From assembly GCF_026163685.1 (NCBI RefSeq), contig NZ_JAOXSR010000001.1:930001-994000 (forward strand): DNA of 64,000 nt, given 5' to 3'. The notes beneath the pieces are model-generated. The model made no database searches and was not told the origin of the DNA. It worked only from the letters and a program-made list of their open reading frames with translations. The position numbers were made by a program, and so were the translations under genes. Shown piece by piece: positions 43,236 through 54,758 of the stretch (position 1 is its first letter; each line of letters starts with the position of its first letter). This stretch comes from Oerskovia flava (lineage in GTDB: Bacteria; Actinomycetota; Actinomycetes; Actinomycetales; Cellulomonadaceae).

Positions 43236-44855
43236 GTGACACCACGTGACACCGCTCTGACCGTCGAGCGCGTGCGGGCGTCCGGCGTCGTCCGGGAGCT
43301 GCCCGAGGTCGTGGGCGCCCCCGGCACGCTGCTCGAGTGCACGTTCCTCGCCGACTCCGACGTCTCCGCGACCGTCGTCGCCGTGGCACCACCGCGCGAG
43401 GCGGAGGACGGCCTCCAGCCGCGGGCAGGGACGGTCGACGCCGCCGCGCGCTACGGGATCGATCTCGCCGAGCTGTCCGACCGTGCGGGGGGCGCGGCGT
43501 TCCGTGGGGTGGCCGGTCAGGTGGCGGTCGTCGACCTGCCGCGGACCCACGGTGCGGGCCGGCTGCCCTGGGACGGTCTGCCCCAGCGGATCGTCCTCCT
43601 CGGAATCGGCGGCGGGACGACGACCGATCTGCGTCGCGCGGGCGCGGCACTCGCCGGTGCGACGCGCGGGCTCGCCCGCGTCGTGAGCGCCGCGACGGCA
43701 GGTGCCGGCACCCGTGGTGTGCGGGCCTTCGTCGAGGGCTACCTCCTCGCCGCCTACCGGCCGCCACGCCTCACCGGGCCCGCACCGGTGAGCTCGGGCG
43801 AGACGGCCACGCAGGACCCCGCCGAGCAGCTCGTGCTCCTCGGCAACGACGTCCCGGACACGATCGCCGAGGCCGCGCGAGCGGCTCGGGCCACGTGGCT
43901 GGTGCGTGACCTCGCCAACACCCCCTCGAACATCAAGGACCCGGCCTGGTTCGCCCGCCGGGCCGTGGCGCTCGCGGACGCCGCAGGGCTGAGCACGAGC
44001 GTCCTCGGCCCGCGCGAGCTCGCGGCGCAGGGCTTCGGCGGGATCCTCGCCGTCGGAGCGGGCTCCGCGAGCCCTCCTCGGCTCGCGACGATCACCTACG
44101 AGCCCGTCGACGCCGCACCGGGCGCACGGCACGTCGTGATCGTCGGCAAGGGCATCACGTACGACACCGGCGGGCTCTCCATCAAGCCTCGCGAGGCGAT
44201 GGTCCCCATGAAGACCGACATGGCCGGTGCGGCGGTGGCGCTCGCGACGGTGCTCGCCGCGGCCGACGCCGGTGTCCGTCACCGGGTGACCGCCGTCCTG
44301 CCGCTCGCCGAGAACCACGTCGGCGCCGCGTCCTACCGACCCGGCGACGTCCTGCGGCTGCACTCCGGCCGGAGCGTCGAGATCGCCAACACGGACGCCG
44401 AGGGTCGGATCGTCCTCGCGGACGCGCTCTCCTACGCCGTGAGCGAGCTCGAGCCCGACCTCCTGGTGGACGTCGCGACGCTCACCGGCGCGGCGAGCCT
44501 CGGGCTGGGCAGGGGCCACGGCGCGCTCTACGGCACCGACGAGCCGCTCCTGGCGGTGCTCGAGGAGGCCTCGGCCTCGACGGGCGAGCAGCTGTGGCGC
44601 ATGCCGCTCGTCGAGGACTACACCGACGCGCTGCGGTCGACCGTCGCGGACCTCCGGCACGTGCCGCTGGAGCCGCAGGGCGGGGGATCGATCACGGCCG
44701 CGCTCTTCCTGCGGGAGTTCACGGACGGTGTGGCCTGGGCGCACCTCGACATCGCGGGCCCGGCGCGCGCGACCTCCAACCGTCACGAGGTCACCGAAGG
44801 TGCCACCGGGTTCGGCGCCCGCCTGCTGCTGCGGTTCCTCGCCGATCTGGACTGA
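43236..44855 (+). CDS. pepA: Leucyl aminopeptidase (M17, PepA family)
   Basis: 539 residues. The C-terminal catalytic domain carries the two-metal site and active residues of M17 enzymes: GKGITYDTGGLSIKP (catalytic Lys and Asp ligand), MKTDMAGAA (Asp ligand) and NTDAEGRIVLADAL (Asp/Glu ligands and catalytic Arg). The N-terminal macro-like domain is present (about 1-190). It cleaves N-terminal residues from peptides in the cytosol. GTG at 43236 is used; the upstream sequence is only moderately G-rich. The gene is convergent with the O-methyltransferase, 38 bases between stops. Confidence 0.92.
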   Translation: MTPRDTALTVERVRASGVVRELPEVVGAPGTLLECTFLADSDVSATVVAVAPPREAEDGLQPRAGTVDAAARYGIDLAELSDRAGGAAFRGVAGQVAVVDLPRTHGAGRLPWDGLPQRIVLLGIGGGTTTDLRRAGAALAGATRGLARVVSAATAGAGTRGVRAFVEGYLLAAYRPPRLTGPAPVSSGETATQDPAEQLVLLGNDVPDTIAEAARAARATWLVRDLANTPSNIKDPAWFARRAVALADAAGLSTSVLGPRELAAQGFGGILAVGAGSASPPRLATITYEPVDAAPGARHVVIVGKGITYDTGGLSIKPREAMVPMKTDMAGAAVALATVLAAADAGVRHRVTAVLPLAENHVGAASYRPGDVLRLHSGRSVEIANTDAEGRIVLADALSYAVSELEPDLLVDVATLTGAASLGLGRGHGALYGTDEPLLAVLEEASASTGEQLWRMPLVEDYTDALRSTVADLRHVPLEPQGGGSITAALFLREFTDGVAWAHLDIAGPARATSNRHEVTEGATGFGARLLLRFLADLD

Positions 44856-44893
44856 CGGTCCGGACTGTCGGCCCGTGCGCAGGTCCCGACAGG

Positions 44894-45547
44894 TCAGCGG
44901 CGGACGCCGAGCAGGAGTCCGTCCCCGCTGGGCAGGAACGCCGGGAGCACCCGGTCGTCGGCCCGGAGGGATCGCCCGACCTCGCGCACGATCGTCGTGA
45001 CCTCGTCGCGCTTGGTCGGGTCGGCGACACGGTCGTGGGACAGCGCGCCGTCGACGGCGAGCACACCACCGGGTCGCAGCAGCCGCAGTGCCTGCTCCAC
45101 GTACTCGGGGTAGCTCAGCTTGTCGGCACCGACGAGGACGAGGTCGTAGGCGCCGTCCGTCAGCCGCGGCAGGACGTCGCTCGCGCGGCCGGGGATGGTG
45201 CGGGTCCGGGTGGGCTTGATGCCGGCCTCGGCGAAGGCGTCCTTCGCGGCCCGCTGGTGCTCGACCTCGACGTCGATGGTCGTCAGCACGCCGTCGCTCG
45301 GCATGCCCCGCAGCAGCCACAGCGAAGCCACCCCGGTGCCCGTGCCGATCTCGACGACCGACCGCGCACGCAGGGCCGCCGCCAGCGTCTGCAGCACCGC
45401 GCCCACACCGGGCTGGATCACCGAGCAGCCCAGCTCGGAGGCGCGCTCGCGCGCGCGCAGCAGCACGTCGTCCTCCGGGAGGAACTCCTCGCAGTAGGCC
45501 CAGCTCGCGGCCTTGGCGCTGGAGCGCGGGCTCGTGTCGGCGGTGAT
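44894..45547 (-). CDS. O-methyltransferase with apparent ATC start codon
   Basis: 217 residues, SAM-dependent class I methyltransferase of the catechol/caffeoyl-CoA O-methyltransferase type (Rv1220c-like). Motif I is VVEIGTGTGVASLWL, the acidic residue of strand 2 lies in LTTIDVEVEHQ, and YDLVLVGADKLSYPEYVEQALRLL is cut in its usual blocks with the metal-site Asp. In-frame ATG, GTG or TTG codons are absent near the conserved N-terminus. AGGAGG (reverse of 45553-45558) stands five bases before ATC at 45547, which begins Thr-Ala-Asp-Thr. An ATC start, or an ATG lost to a base change, is the simplest reading. It is divergent from sigE, as in mycobacteria. Confidence 0.85.
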   Translation of the reverse strand: MTADTSPRSSAKAASWAYCEEFLPEDDVLLRARERASELGCSVIQPGVGAVLQTLAAALRARSVVEIGTGTGVASLWLLRGMPSDGVLTTIDVEVEHQRAAKDAFAEAGIKPTRTRTIPGRASDVLPRLTDGAYDLVLVGADKLSYPEYVEQALRLLRPGGVLAVDGALSHDRVADPTKRDEVTTIVREVGRSLRADDRVLPAFLPSGDGLLLGVRR

Positions 45548-45720
45548 GGGATCCTCCTGGGTGCTCGTCCCGGCGGGTGTCGCCGAGGATGCTGCCGATC
45601 GTACCGGCCGCCCCCCACGTTCACCCGGCGCCGGGCCGTGCGGGGCGTCGGGGTCGTCGGCCGGACGTCCGCCCGGTGAACGCGCGGGGCGGGTGGCGTG
45701 CAGGGACCGTGCGGACCGGG

Positions 45721-45759
45721 GGAACACGGCGCACGGCCCGCGCGTTGTTCGGGGACAAT
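45721..45759 (+). promoter_or_regulatory. Candidate ECF-sigma promoter of sigE
   Basis: GGAAC at 45721-45725 and GTTG at 45744-45747 with 18 bases between resemble the GGAAC/GTT promoters used by SigE/SigH-type ECF factors. GACAAT at 45754-45759, seven bases before the GTG, could be a housekeeping -10. Both would give a nearly leaderless sigE mRNA. Confidence 0.4.
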
Positions 45760-45766
45760 GGGACGT

Positions 45767-46405
45767 GTGAGCCAGGAAGCTGCCGGGACGTGGACGCCGC
45801 CGTCGTGGGACGAGATCGTGCGGGAGCACTCGGCGCGCGTCTACCGGCTCGCGTACCGGTTGACGGGCAACCAGCACGACGCCGAGGACCTCACCCAGGA
45901 GGTCTTCATCCGGGTCTTCCGCTCGCTGTCGAGCTACACGCCCGGGACGTTCGAGGGTTGGCTGCACCGGATCACGACGAACCTCTTCCTCGACCAGGTC
46001 CGCCGCAAGCAGCGCATCCGGATGGAGTCGATGGGCGAGGACGCGGCCCAGTACCCGGCCCGTGGTGAGCTGCAGCAGCCGGAGCGAGGCTTCGAGCACG
46101 CCCACCTCGACCATGACGTGCAGCGTGCGCTCGACTCCCTGTCGCCCGAGTACCGGGCCGCGGTCGTGCTGTGCGACATCGAGGGCCTGAGCTATGAGGA
46201 GATCGCCGTCACTCTCGGCGTCAAGCTCGGAACCGTGCGCTCCCGCATCCACCGCGCTCGTGCCCAGCTCCGGGCGGCCCTGCCGCACCGCGACCCCGCG
46301 AGCCGCCCCGAGCGGGAGACCGACCCGGTCAGCGCGCCTGCTGCTCCGGCCGGGCGGGAGATCGGCGGGAGCATGCGTACCCGGGTGGGTTGGGGGGTCT
46401 CGTGA
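45767..46405 (+). CDS. sigE: ECF RNA polymerase sigma factor SigE
   Basis: 212 residues. Region 2 reads [22 protein letters not shown] with the -10-recognising helix, and [20 protein letters not shown] contains the [10 protein letters not shown] signature of the SigE/RpoE group. Region 4 ([33 protein letters not shown]) is a helix-turn-helix for the -35. It directs transcription of envelope-stress genes. The start is uncertain: GTG 45767 fits a leaderless transcript, ATG 45758 is in frame upstream. The last codon overlaps the anti-sigma start (GTGA). Confidence 0.93.
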   Translation: MSQEAAGTWTPPSWDEIVREHSARVYRLAYRLTGNQHDAEDLTQEVFIRVFRSLSSYTPGTFEGWLHRITTNLFLDQVRRKQRIRMESMGEDAAQYPARGELQQPERGFEHAHLDHDVQRALDSLSPEYRAAVVLCDIEGLSYEEIAVTLGVKLGTVRSRIHRARAQLRAALPHRDPASRPERETDPVSAPAAPAGREIGGSMRTRVGWGVS

Positions 46406-47412
46406 CGCACCTCGGATCGTGGACCAGCGCGCTCGCCGACGGCCAGCTCTCGCCCGAGGAGACCGAGAGGGCGCTGGCGCACGTCGCGGCCTGCGGGCTG
46501 TGCGCCGCGGAGCTGGAGTCCGCACGGGCCGCACGACGGACACTGAGCACCGCGTGCGACGTGCCGCCGGCTCCCGACCTCACGGCTCGGCTGCTCGCGC
46601 TCTCTGCACAGATGTCCCCGGCCGACGACGACCCGCTGCGTCGCCCGCCTCCGTCCCGTGAGCCCTGGCCGGACCGTGGCCCGCAACCCGGTCTCGACGG
46701 CACGCTCCTCGACGGCGCCCTCACGGGTGACCTGACGGCGTGCTCCCGCAGACGCCGTGGTCGGGTGACGGCGCTCGTCGTCGGAGGCACAGGTCTCGCG
46801 GTGGTCGCGCTCTTCACGCTGGGCGACAGCCCGGTGGTCACTCCGAGCCGTCATCTCGCCGAGCCGCTGACCCTGCTCGCGCAGGCCGGCCCCGACGAGC
46901 GTGCGGCTGGCCAGACCGTGGTCGTCGAGCTCACCGCGAACCCGCTCGGTACGTCGGGCCCCGGTGACCCGGCGGGTGGCAACGACGTCGAGCAGGCCGC
47001 ACTCGCCTGGATGACCGAGCAGGGCTGGGAGCGACCGGCCCGGATCCCGGACGGTTTCGCCGTGAGCGCGCTGCGGCTCGCGGGCGCCCAGGGTGAGGTC
47101 CTCGAGCTCGACCTCGTCGGTCCGCAGGGCTCGATCGTTCTCCGGCAGCAGGAGGGCCGGCTCGACGACGTCGCGCTCGGTGACCTGCGGAAGCTGGACG
47201 TCGACGGTCGTACCGTCCACGTCGTGACCGACGAGCCGTGGCACGTCGTGTGGCAGTCCGGCGACACCGTGATCGACGTCGTCGCGGACACCGACCACGT
47301 CGTCGTCACCGATCTCGTCGCGGCGTTCCCCGCACGCGACTACGATGCCGGGGTCCCGGCCCGCGTCGTGCGGGGCTGGTCCACGATGACAGGAGCGCTG
47401 GGAACCCCATGA
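46402..47412 (+). CDS. Anti-sigma factor with zinc-binding (ZAS) domain, RseA-like
   Basis: 336 residues. The cytosolic N-terminus has the ZAS motif H27-x3-C31-x2-C34 in [15 protein letters not shown], which binds its cognate sigma factor. One membrane helix lies at about 121-140 ([20 protein letters not shown]) and a 190-residue exported domain follows, presumably the sensor part subject to proteolysis. GTG at 46402 overlaps the sigE stop, so sigma and anti-sigma are made together. The htrA ATG overlaps its own stop. It is longer and more extracellular than mycobacterial RseA. Confidence 0.88.
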   Translation: MTHLGSWTSALADGQLSPEETERALAHVAACGLCAAELESARAARRTLSTACDVPPAPDLTARLLALSAQMSPADDDPLRRPPPSREPWPDRGPQPGLDGTLLDGALTGDLTACSRRRRGRVTALVVGGTGLAVVALFTLGDSPVVTPSRHLAEPLTLLAQAGPDERAAGQTVVVELTANPLGTSGPGDPAGGNDVEQAALAWMTEQGWERPARIPDGFAVSALRLAGAQGEVLELDLVGPQGSIVLRQQEGRLDDVALGDLRKLDVDGRTVHVVTDEPWHVVWQSGDTVIDVVADTDHVVVTDLVAAFPARDYDAGVPARVVRGWSTMTGALGTP

Positions 47413-48944
47413 ACCTCTTCGACCCGCGGGCCCCGCGCGACCGCGACGTGGCATCGGGCGAGCAGGGTGAGCCGATCACGCAGAGTGAGCCCGGCGGGCA
47501 GGGCGAGCGGGCGCACTCGCCCGACGCAGCCGGCTCGCCCAGCCCTTTCGCCCCGCCCTCGGCCTACGGGGCCGTCCGACCGGACGACCGGTCGCCGGAG
47601 CGACCGGCCGACGGCTACGCGCCGTCGGCCGCGGCGCACCTCCTGCAGGCGCTCAGCGCGTCGACCCCGGCGAACCCGGCCGACGAGCGGGTGTTCGGAC
47701 CCGTGCCGCCGCCACCGGGCGCGGGTGCACCGCCACCCCCGCCCCCGTCGTCGCCCGCTGCCGGCTACGCGCACCCCGCACCCCCGCCGCAGCCGGGTCA
47801 CGCCGCCCTGCACCCGCCGCACGGTCCGGCACCGAGCGCCCGGGCCCGGCGAGGCCTCGGTGCCGGCGCCGTCGCCGCGGTTGCCGGTCTCGCGCTGGTC
47901 GCGGGCGCCGTGGGCGGCGTCGCGGCGGACCGCTTCGCCGACGGCTTCGGCGAGAGCCGGCCGGTCGACGCGGCGCTGCCGGTCCCGTCCTCGGTCACGG
48001 CGCCCGAGCGCCCGAGGGACTCCGTGGCAGGGATCGCGGCGAGCGTCCTGCCGAGCGTCGTCTCGTTGCAGGTCCAGGGATCCGACGGGTTGTCGACCGG
48101 TTCCGGGTTCGTGCTGCGTGAGGACGGCTACATCCTCACCAACAACCACGTCGTGGCGGGCGCCGCGGACGACGGTCGGATCGTGGTGCTCTTCGCGGAC
48201 GGGCGTGAGCGGCCGGCGACCCTCGTCGGGCGGACGGTCGACTACGACCTCGCCGTGGTGAAGGTCGCCGAGGACGGGCTGACCCCGCTCGTGCTCGGGG
48301 ACTCCGACGGGGTGGTGGTCGGCGACACGGTCGTCGCGGTCGGTGCGCCGCTCGGTCTCGACGGGACCGTGACGACAGGGATCGTCAGCGCGCTGAACCG
48401 GCCCGTCTCGGCGGGCGACTCCGCGGAGACCGCCTTCATCAACGCGATCCAGACGGACGCCGCGATCAATCCGGGCAACTCCGGCGGGCCGCTCGTGGAC
48501 GCGGCCGGGCAGGTCGTGGGGATCAACTCGGCGATCGCGCAGCCCCCGGGTGCCACGAGTGCGACCGGGAGCATCGGTCTCGGCTTCGCGATCCCCTCGA
48601 ACCAGGCACGCCGCACGGCGGAGCAGCTCATCGAGTCCGGCGCGGCCACCTACCCCGTCATCGGGGTCCTGCTCGACCAGCGCTACCAGGGTGAGGGTGT
48701 CCAGGTCTCGACCCAGACCCAGGAGGGCAACGCACCCGTGACGAGCGGCGGACCGGCCGAGGCAGCCGGGATCGCCCCGGGCGACGTCATCCTGTCGATC
48801 GACGGACGCCCGGTCACGGACCCGGACCAGCTGATCGTGGCCATCCGGGCCAAGGCACCGGGGGAGACCGTCACGCTGCGGGTGCGCACGGGCGAGCAGG
48901 AGCGGGACGTCCGGGTCGTGCTCGACGAGGCGACGAGCGAGTAG
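47409..48944 (+). CDS. htrA: HtrA/DegP-like serine protease with PDZ domain
   Basis: 511 residues. A Pro-rich disordered cytosolic head (1-150, including PPPPGAGAPPPPPPSS) precedes a membrane helix (about 153-178). The exported trypsin-like domain has the catalytic triad His247 (TNNHVV), Asp280 (YDLAVV) and Ser358 (GNSGGPL). A C-terminal PDZ domain (about 425-505, GGPAEAAGIAPGDVILSIDG) binds substrates. It degrades misfolded exported proteins and sits in the sigE operon as in Mycobacterium tuberculosis. The TAG stop is part of the next gene's TAGTCT -10 box. Confidence 0.94.
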   Translation: MNLFDPRAPRDRDVASGEQGEPITQSEPGGQGERAHSPDAAGSPSPFAPPSAYGAVRPDDRSPERPADGYAPSAAAHLLQALSASTPANPADERVFGPVPPPPGAGAPPPPPPSSPAAGYAHPAPPPQPGHAALHPPHGPAPSARARRGLGAGAVAAVAGLALVAGAVGGVAADRFADGFGESRPVDAALPVPSSVTAPERPRDSVAGIAASVLPSVVSLQVQGSDGLSTGSGFVLREDGYILTNNHVVAGAADDGRIVVLFADGRERPATLVGRTVDYDLAVVKVAEDGLTPLVLGDSDGVVVGDTVVAVGAPLGLDGTVTTGIVSALNRPVSAGDSAETAFINAIQTDAAINPGNSGGPLVDAAGQVVGINSAIAQPPGATSATGSIGLGFAIPSNQARRTAEQLIESGAATYPVIGVLLDQRYQGEGVQVSTQTQEGNAPVTSGGPAEAAGIAPGDVILSIDGRPVTDPDQLIVAIRAKAPGETVTLRVRTGEQERDVRVVLDEATSE

Positions 48945-48947
48945 TCT
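48942..48947 (+). promoter_or_regulatory. -10 box TAGTCT overlapping the htrA stop
   Basis: TAGTCT starts with the htrA TAG stop and is followed by six bases and the tatB GTG. tatB should thus have its own leaderless transcript despite lying only nine bases after htrA. Confidence 0.5.
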
Positions 48948-48949
48948 GA

Positions 48950-51000
<2,051 letters not shown>

Positions 51001-51009
51001 GCTCGGGGG

Positions 51010-52080
51010 GTGACGCAGCAGACCTCCCCCGACCAGGAGGACCGCGGCGCCGCACGCGGTGCCCTCACCCGTGCGCAGTCTCTCCTGGAGCGGTGGCAGC
51101 TCAGTCGCCCGGGTCGCGCGATCGGGCGGTACGGCCAGGGGCGCGGAGCGCTCCTCTGCGGCGGGATCGCCTACTCCGCTCTCTTCTCGCTGTTCGCCGC
51201 TCTCGCGATCGGCTACACGGTCCTCATGACCGTCCTCGGCGACCGGGAGGACCTGCGGACCGCCGTGCTCGAGCAGGTCGACGATGCGATCCCCGGGCTC
51301 GTCGACCTGGGCGAAGGCGGGGTGCTCGAGCCCGAGGACCTCCTGCTCACGAGCGGGCTCGGACTGACCAGTGTGATCGCGGCCGTCGTGCTGCTCGTCA
51401 GCGCGATCGCCTTCGTCGCGGCGCTGCGGACCGGTGTGCGGGCCATGTTCGGGGAGAACGAGCTGGGCCAGAGCGCGGTCTTCACCAAGCTCCGTGAGCT
51501 CGGTGGGTTCGTGCTCATCGGTCTGAGCGTCGTCGTCAGCGCGGCTGCAGGTCTCGTCGTTGCGACGGTGAGCACGCGCTTCCTGGACGCCATCGGGCTG
51601 CAGGGGATCGCGGCCGGTGTGGTGACCGCCGGCGGGCTCGTGGTCAGTGTGCTGCTCGACGCCCTGGTGGTCTGCCTCGTCGTGGTCTTCCTCGCCGGCA
51701 TCAGGCCACCGCGGCGTGATCTGCTGCTCGGCTCGCTGGTCGCGGGTGTGGCCTTCGGCGTCCTACGCTACCTCGGGACCAGCGTCATAGCCGGCGGCGC
51801 CTCCCGCAACGCGCTGCTCGCGTCGTTCGCGGTGATCGTGACGCTCCTGCTGCTCGTGAACTTCGTCGCGCGGGTCCTGCTCATGGTGTGTGCCTGGATG
51901 GCGGACCCGCCGCCGGTCCCACGCCCTGCCGAGATCGCCGCGGCCCACGAGGCCGCCCGCCGCGCGGAGATCGAGCAGCGGGTGGTGGCCGGTGCGGGCC
52001 GCGGCCGCCCCTGGAGCCCGATCGTCCGGGGCGTGCGCCGCGGTCGGTACCCCGAGGACGTCGTCAGAACGCGCGGGTGA
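51010..52080 (+). CDS. YihY/virulence factor BrkB-family membrane protein
   Basis: 356 residues with six to seven membrane helices. The first block GRYGQGRGALLCGGIAYSALFSLF matches the YihY start motif (GASLLAAGIAYYALFSLFP). Further marks are a loop with GVRAMFGENE and the helix run LRYLGTSVIAGGASRNALLASFAVIVTLL. The function is unsettled; the family was once miscalled ribonuclease BN and may be a transporter. A basic C-tail follows the last helix. The 3' end overlaps the 3' end of sdhB by 17 bases on the other strand. Confidence 0.88.
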   Translation: MTQQTSPDQEDRGAARGALTRAQSLLERWQLSRPGRAIGRYGQGRGALLCGGIAYSALFSLFAALAIGYTVLMTVLGDREDLRTAVLEQVDDAIPGLVDLGEGGVLEPEDLLLTSGLGLTSVIAAVVLLVSAIAFVAALRTGVRAMFGENELGQSAVFTKLRELGGFVLIGLSVVVSAAAGLVVATVSTRFLDAIGLQGIAAGVVTAGGLVVSVLLDALVVCLVVVFLAGIRPPRRDLLLGSLVAGVAFGVLRYLGTSVIAGGASRNALLASFAVIVTLLLLVNFVARVLLMVCAWMADPPPVPRPAEIAAAHEAARRAEIEQRVVAGAGRGRPWSPIVRGVRRGRYPEDVVRTRG

Positions 52081-52837
52081 TCATCGCGCGCTTGACCTCC
52101 TGAATCGCCTTGGTGACCTCGATGCCGCGCGGGCACGCCTCGGTGCAGTTGAAGGTCGTGCGGCAGCGCCACACGCCCTCCTTGTCGTTCAGGATCTCGA
52201 GGCGCTGCGTGGCGCCCTCGTCGCGGGAGTCGAAGATGAACCGGTGGGCGTTGACGATCGCCGCCGGGCCGAAGTACTGACCGTCGGTCCAGAACACGGG
52301 GCACGACGACGTGCACGCGGCGCAGAGGATGCACTTCGTCGTGTCGTCGAACCGCTCGCGCTGCTCGGCGGACTGCAGGCGCTCCTTGCTCGGCTCGTTC
52401 CCGGTGGTGATGAGGAACGGCATGATCTCGCGGTAGGAGGCGAAGAACGGCTCCATGTCGACCACGAGGTCCTTGATCACGGGCAGGCCCTTGATGGGTT
52501 CGACCGTGATGGGCTTGTCGGGGTTGACGTCCTTGAGGAGCGTCTTGCACGCGAGTCGGTTGCGGCCGTTGATCCGCACCGCGTCCGACCCGCAGATGCC
52601 GTGCGCGCACGACCGGCGGAACGTCAGCGAGCCGTCGTGCTCCCACTTGATCTTGTGCAGGGCGTCCAGCACGCGGTCGGTGCCGTGCGCGAGGACGGTG
52701 TACTCGTCCCAGTACGCCTCGTCACCGTGCTCGGACTCGGGGGAGTAGCGCCGGATCTTCAGCGTCACCTCGAACGAGGGGATCGCACCGACCTCGGTCT
52801 GCTCGTCGCCGGCGGGGGCTTCCAGTGTGGCGGTCAT
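52064..52837 (-). CDS. sdhB: Succinate dehydrogenase iron-sulfur subunit
   Basis: 257 residues. It passes electrons from the flavoprotein to the membrane anchors through three clusters. The [2Fe-2S] ligands lie in RRSCAHGICGSDAVRING and RLACKT, the [4Fe-4S] set in CILCAACTSSCP, and the [3Fe-4S] set in FNCTEACPRGI. The ATG shares one base with the sdhA stop (TGATG). The gene is the last of the sdhCDAB operon and converges on the YihY gene with a 17-base overlap. Confidence 0.96.
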   Translation of the reverse strand: MTATLEAPAGDEQTEVGAIPSFEVTLKIRRYSPESEHGDEAYWDEYTVLAHGTDRVLDALHKIKWEHDGSLTFRRSCAHGICGSDAVRINGRNRLACKTLLKDVNPDKPITVEPIKGLPVIKDLVVDMEPFFASYREIMPFLITTGNEPSKERLQSAEQRERFDDTTKCILCAACTSSCPVFWTDGQYFGPAAIVNAHRFIFDSRDEGATQRLEILNDKEGVWRCRTTFNCTEACPRGIEVTKAIQEVKRAMITRAF

Positions 52838-54687
52838 CAGTACTTACGCTCCATCGGCTCGTACCGGGTCTGGGTGACGGGCTTGGAGCCCAGCACGATC
52901 TTGTAGCCGTCGAAGTCCTCGACGTGGTCGAAGTAGCCCTCCACCACGCCGACCCCGTCGGCCTCGACGACCTCGTCCGCGCCCAGGTGGGCGGGACGGC
53001 GGTACGCCATGGTGTGCAGCATGTAGTTCGCGTCGTCCCGCTCGGGGTAGTCCTCGCGGAAGTGCCCGCCGCGGGACTCGCGCCGGTTGAGCGACCCGAT
53101 CACGACGACCTCGGCGAGGTCCAGCAGGAAGCCGAGCTCGAGCGCCTCGAGGAGGTCGGTGTTGAACATCCGGCCCTTGTCCTGGACCGAGACGTTCTTG
53201 TACCGCTTCTGCAGCGCGCGGATGTCGTCGAGCGCTGCGGTCAACGACTCGCCGGTGCGGAACACCTGGGCGTTGGCGTCCATCGTCTCCTGGAGCGCCT
53301 TGCGGACCTCGGCGACGCGCTCGCCGTCGGGCCGGTTGCGCATCTCGTCGAGCTGGGCGACGACGGCCGCGGCCGCGTCCTCCGGGAGGTCGGTGTAGGA
53401 CGCCGTGGCCGCGTAGGCGGCGGCCGTGCGGCCCGCACGCTTGCCGAACACGTTGATGTCGAGCAGCGAGTTCGTCCCGAGGCGGTTGGAGCCGTGGACG
53501 CTCACGCAGGCGACCTCGCCGGCTGCGTACAGGCCCTTGACGACGTCCGTGCTGTTGCGCAGGACCTCGGCGTCGACGTTCGTCGGGATGCCGCCCATGG
53601 CGTAGTGCGCGGTCGGGTAGACCGGCACAGGCTCGGTGTACGGCTCGATGCCCAGGTACGTGCGGGCGAACTCCGTGATGTCGGGGAGCTTGGCATCGAT
53701 GTGCGCCGGCTCGAGGTGCGTGAGGTCGAGCAGGACGTAGTCCTTGTTCGGACCGGCACCGCGACCCTCGCGGACCTCGTTCGCCATGGACCGCGCGACG
53801 ATGTCACGGGGCGCGAGGTCCTTGATGGTCGGGGCGTAGCGCTCCATGAACCGCTCGCCGTCGCCGTTGCGCAGGATGCCGCCCTCGCCGCGGGCGGCCT
53901 CCGACAGGAGGATCCCGAGGCCCGCGAGACCTGTCGGGTGGAACTGGAAGAACTCCATGTCCTCGAGCGGGACGCCGCGGCGTAGCGCGAGCGCCATGCC
54001 GTCGCCCGTCAGGGTGTGCGCGTTCGAGGTCGTCTTGAAGATCTTGCCCGCGCCACCGGTCGCGAAGATGATCGCCTTGGCCTGGAAGACGTGGATCTCG
54101 CCGGTCGCCAGGTCGTAGGCGACGACACCGGTCGCGGTGACCGTCTCGCCGTCGGGCACCTCACCGGCCGCGAGGTCGTGGTCGACGATGAGGTCGAGGA
54201 CGTAGAACTCGTTGAAGAACTCGACGTCCTGCTTGACGCACTGCTGGTACAGCGTCTGCAGGATCATGTGGCCGGTGCGGTCCGCCGCGTAGCAGGAGCG
54301 GCGCACGGCGGCCTCGCCGTGGTTGCGGGTGTGCCCGCCGAACCGGCGCTGGTCGATCCGGCCCTCGGGCGTGCGGTTGAAGGGCAGGCCCATGCGCTCG
54401 AGGTCGAGGACCGCGTCGATGGCTTCCTTGGCCATGATCTCCGCGGCGTCCTGGTCGACCAGGTAGTCACCGCCCTTGACCGTGTCGAAGGTGTGCCACT
54501 CCCAGTTGTCCTCCTCGACGTTCGCGAGCGCGGCGCACATGCCGCCCTGCGCGGCACCCGTGTGGGAGCGCGTCGGGTAGAGCTTGGAGATGACGGCCGT
54601 GCGGACGGAGCCGGACGACTCCAGTGCCGCGCGCATCCCGGCGCCGCCTGCGCCGACGATGACCACGTCGTACTGATGGGTTTGCAT
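52837..54687 (-). CDS. sdhA: Succinate dehydrogenase flavoprotein subunit
   Basis: 616 residues. It oxidises succinate to fumarate with covalently bound FAD. The dinucleotide fold [15 protein letters not shown] is at residues 8-22, the flavin-linking His42 lies in [11 protein letters not shown], and the active-site blocks [10 protein letters not shown] and [10 protein letters not shown] are present, with [15 protein letters not shown] near the C-terminal half. ATG 54687 is the only start upstream of the conserved N-terminus; its AGGAGG is 11 bases away, slightly long. There is a 71-base gap to sdhD. Confidence 0.96.
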   Translation of the reverse strand: MQTHQYDVVIVGAGGAGMRAALESSGSVRTAVISKLYPTRSHTGAAQGGMCAALANVEEDNWEWHTFDTVKGGDYLVDQDAAEIMAKEAIDAVLDLERMGLPFNRTPEGRIDQRRFGGHTRNHGEAAVRRSCYAADRTGHMILQTLYQQCVKQDVEFFNEFYVLDLIVDHDLAAGEVPDGETVTATGVVAYDLATGEIHVFQAKAIIFATGGAGKIFKTTSNAHTLTGDGMALALRRGVPLEDMEFFQFHPTGLAGLGILLSEAARGEGGILRNGDGERFMERYAPTIKDLAPRDIVARSMANEVREGRGAGPNKDYVLLDLTHLEPAHIDAKLPDITEFARTYLGIEPYTEPVPVYPTAHYAMGGIPTNVDAEVLRNSTDVVKGLYAAGEVACVSVHGSNRLGTNSLLDINVFGKRAGRTAAAYAATASYTDLPEDAAAAVVAQLDEMRNRPDGERVAEVRKALQETMDANAQVFRTGESLTAALDDIRALQKRYKNVSVQDKGRMFNTDLLEALELGFLLDLAEVVVIGSLNRRESRGGHFREDYPERDDANYMLHTMAYRRPAHLGADEVVEADGVGVVEGYFDHVEDFDGYKIVLGSKPVTQTRYEPMERKY

Positions 54688-54758
54688 CGGGGTCGATGCC
54701 TCCTGTGGCGAGTTGTTCGGACGGGTACGTCCGGGGGGAGGGGCCGGGCGGTCGTCCG

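Noticed and set aside
44865-44892. Inverted repeat ctgtcgg/ccgacag between pepA and the O-methyltransferase
   Set aside because: Only a 7-bp stem with a 14-base loop; it could be a weak shared terminator but is not strong enough to list.
45698-45766. Upstream GTG/ATG starts that would lengthen SigE
   Set aside because: The extra residues (Gly/Pro/Arg-rich) are not typical of ECF factors and would begin upstream of or inside the promoter elements.
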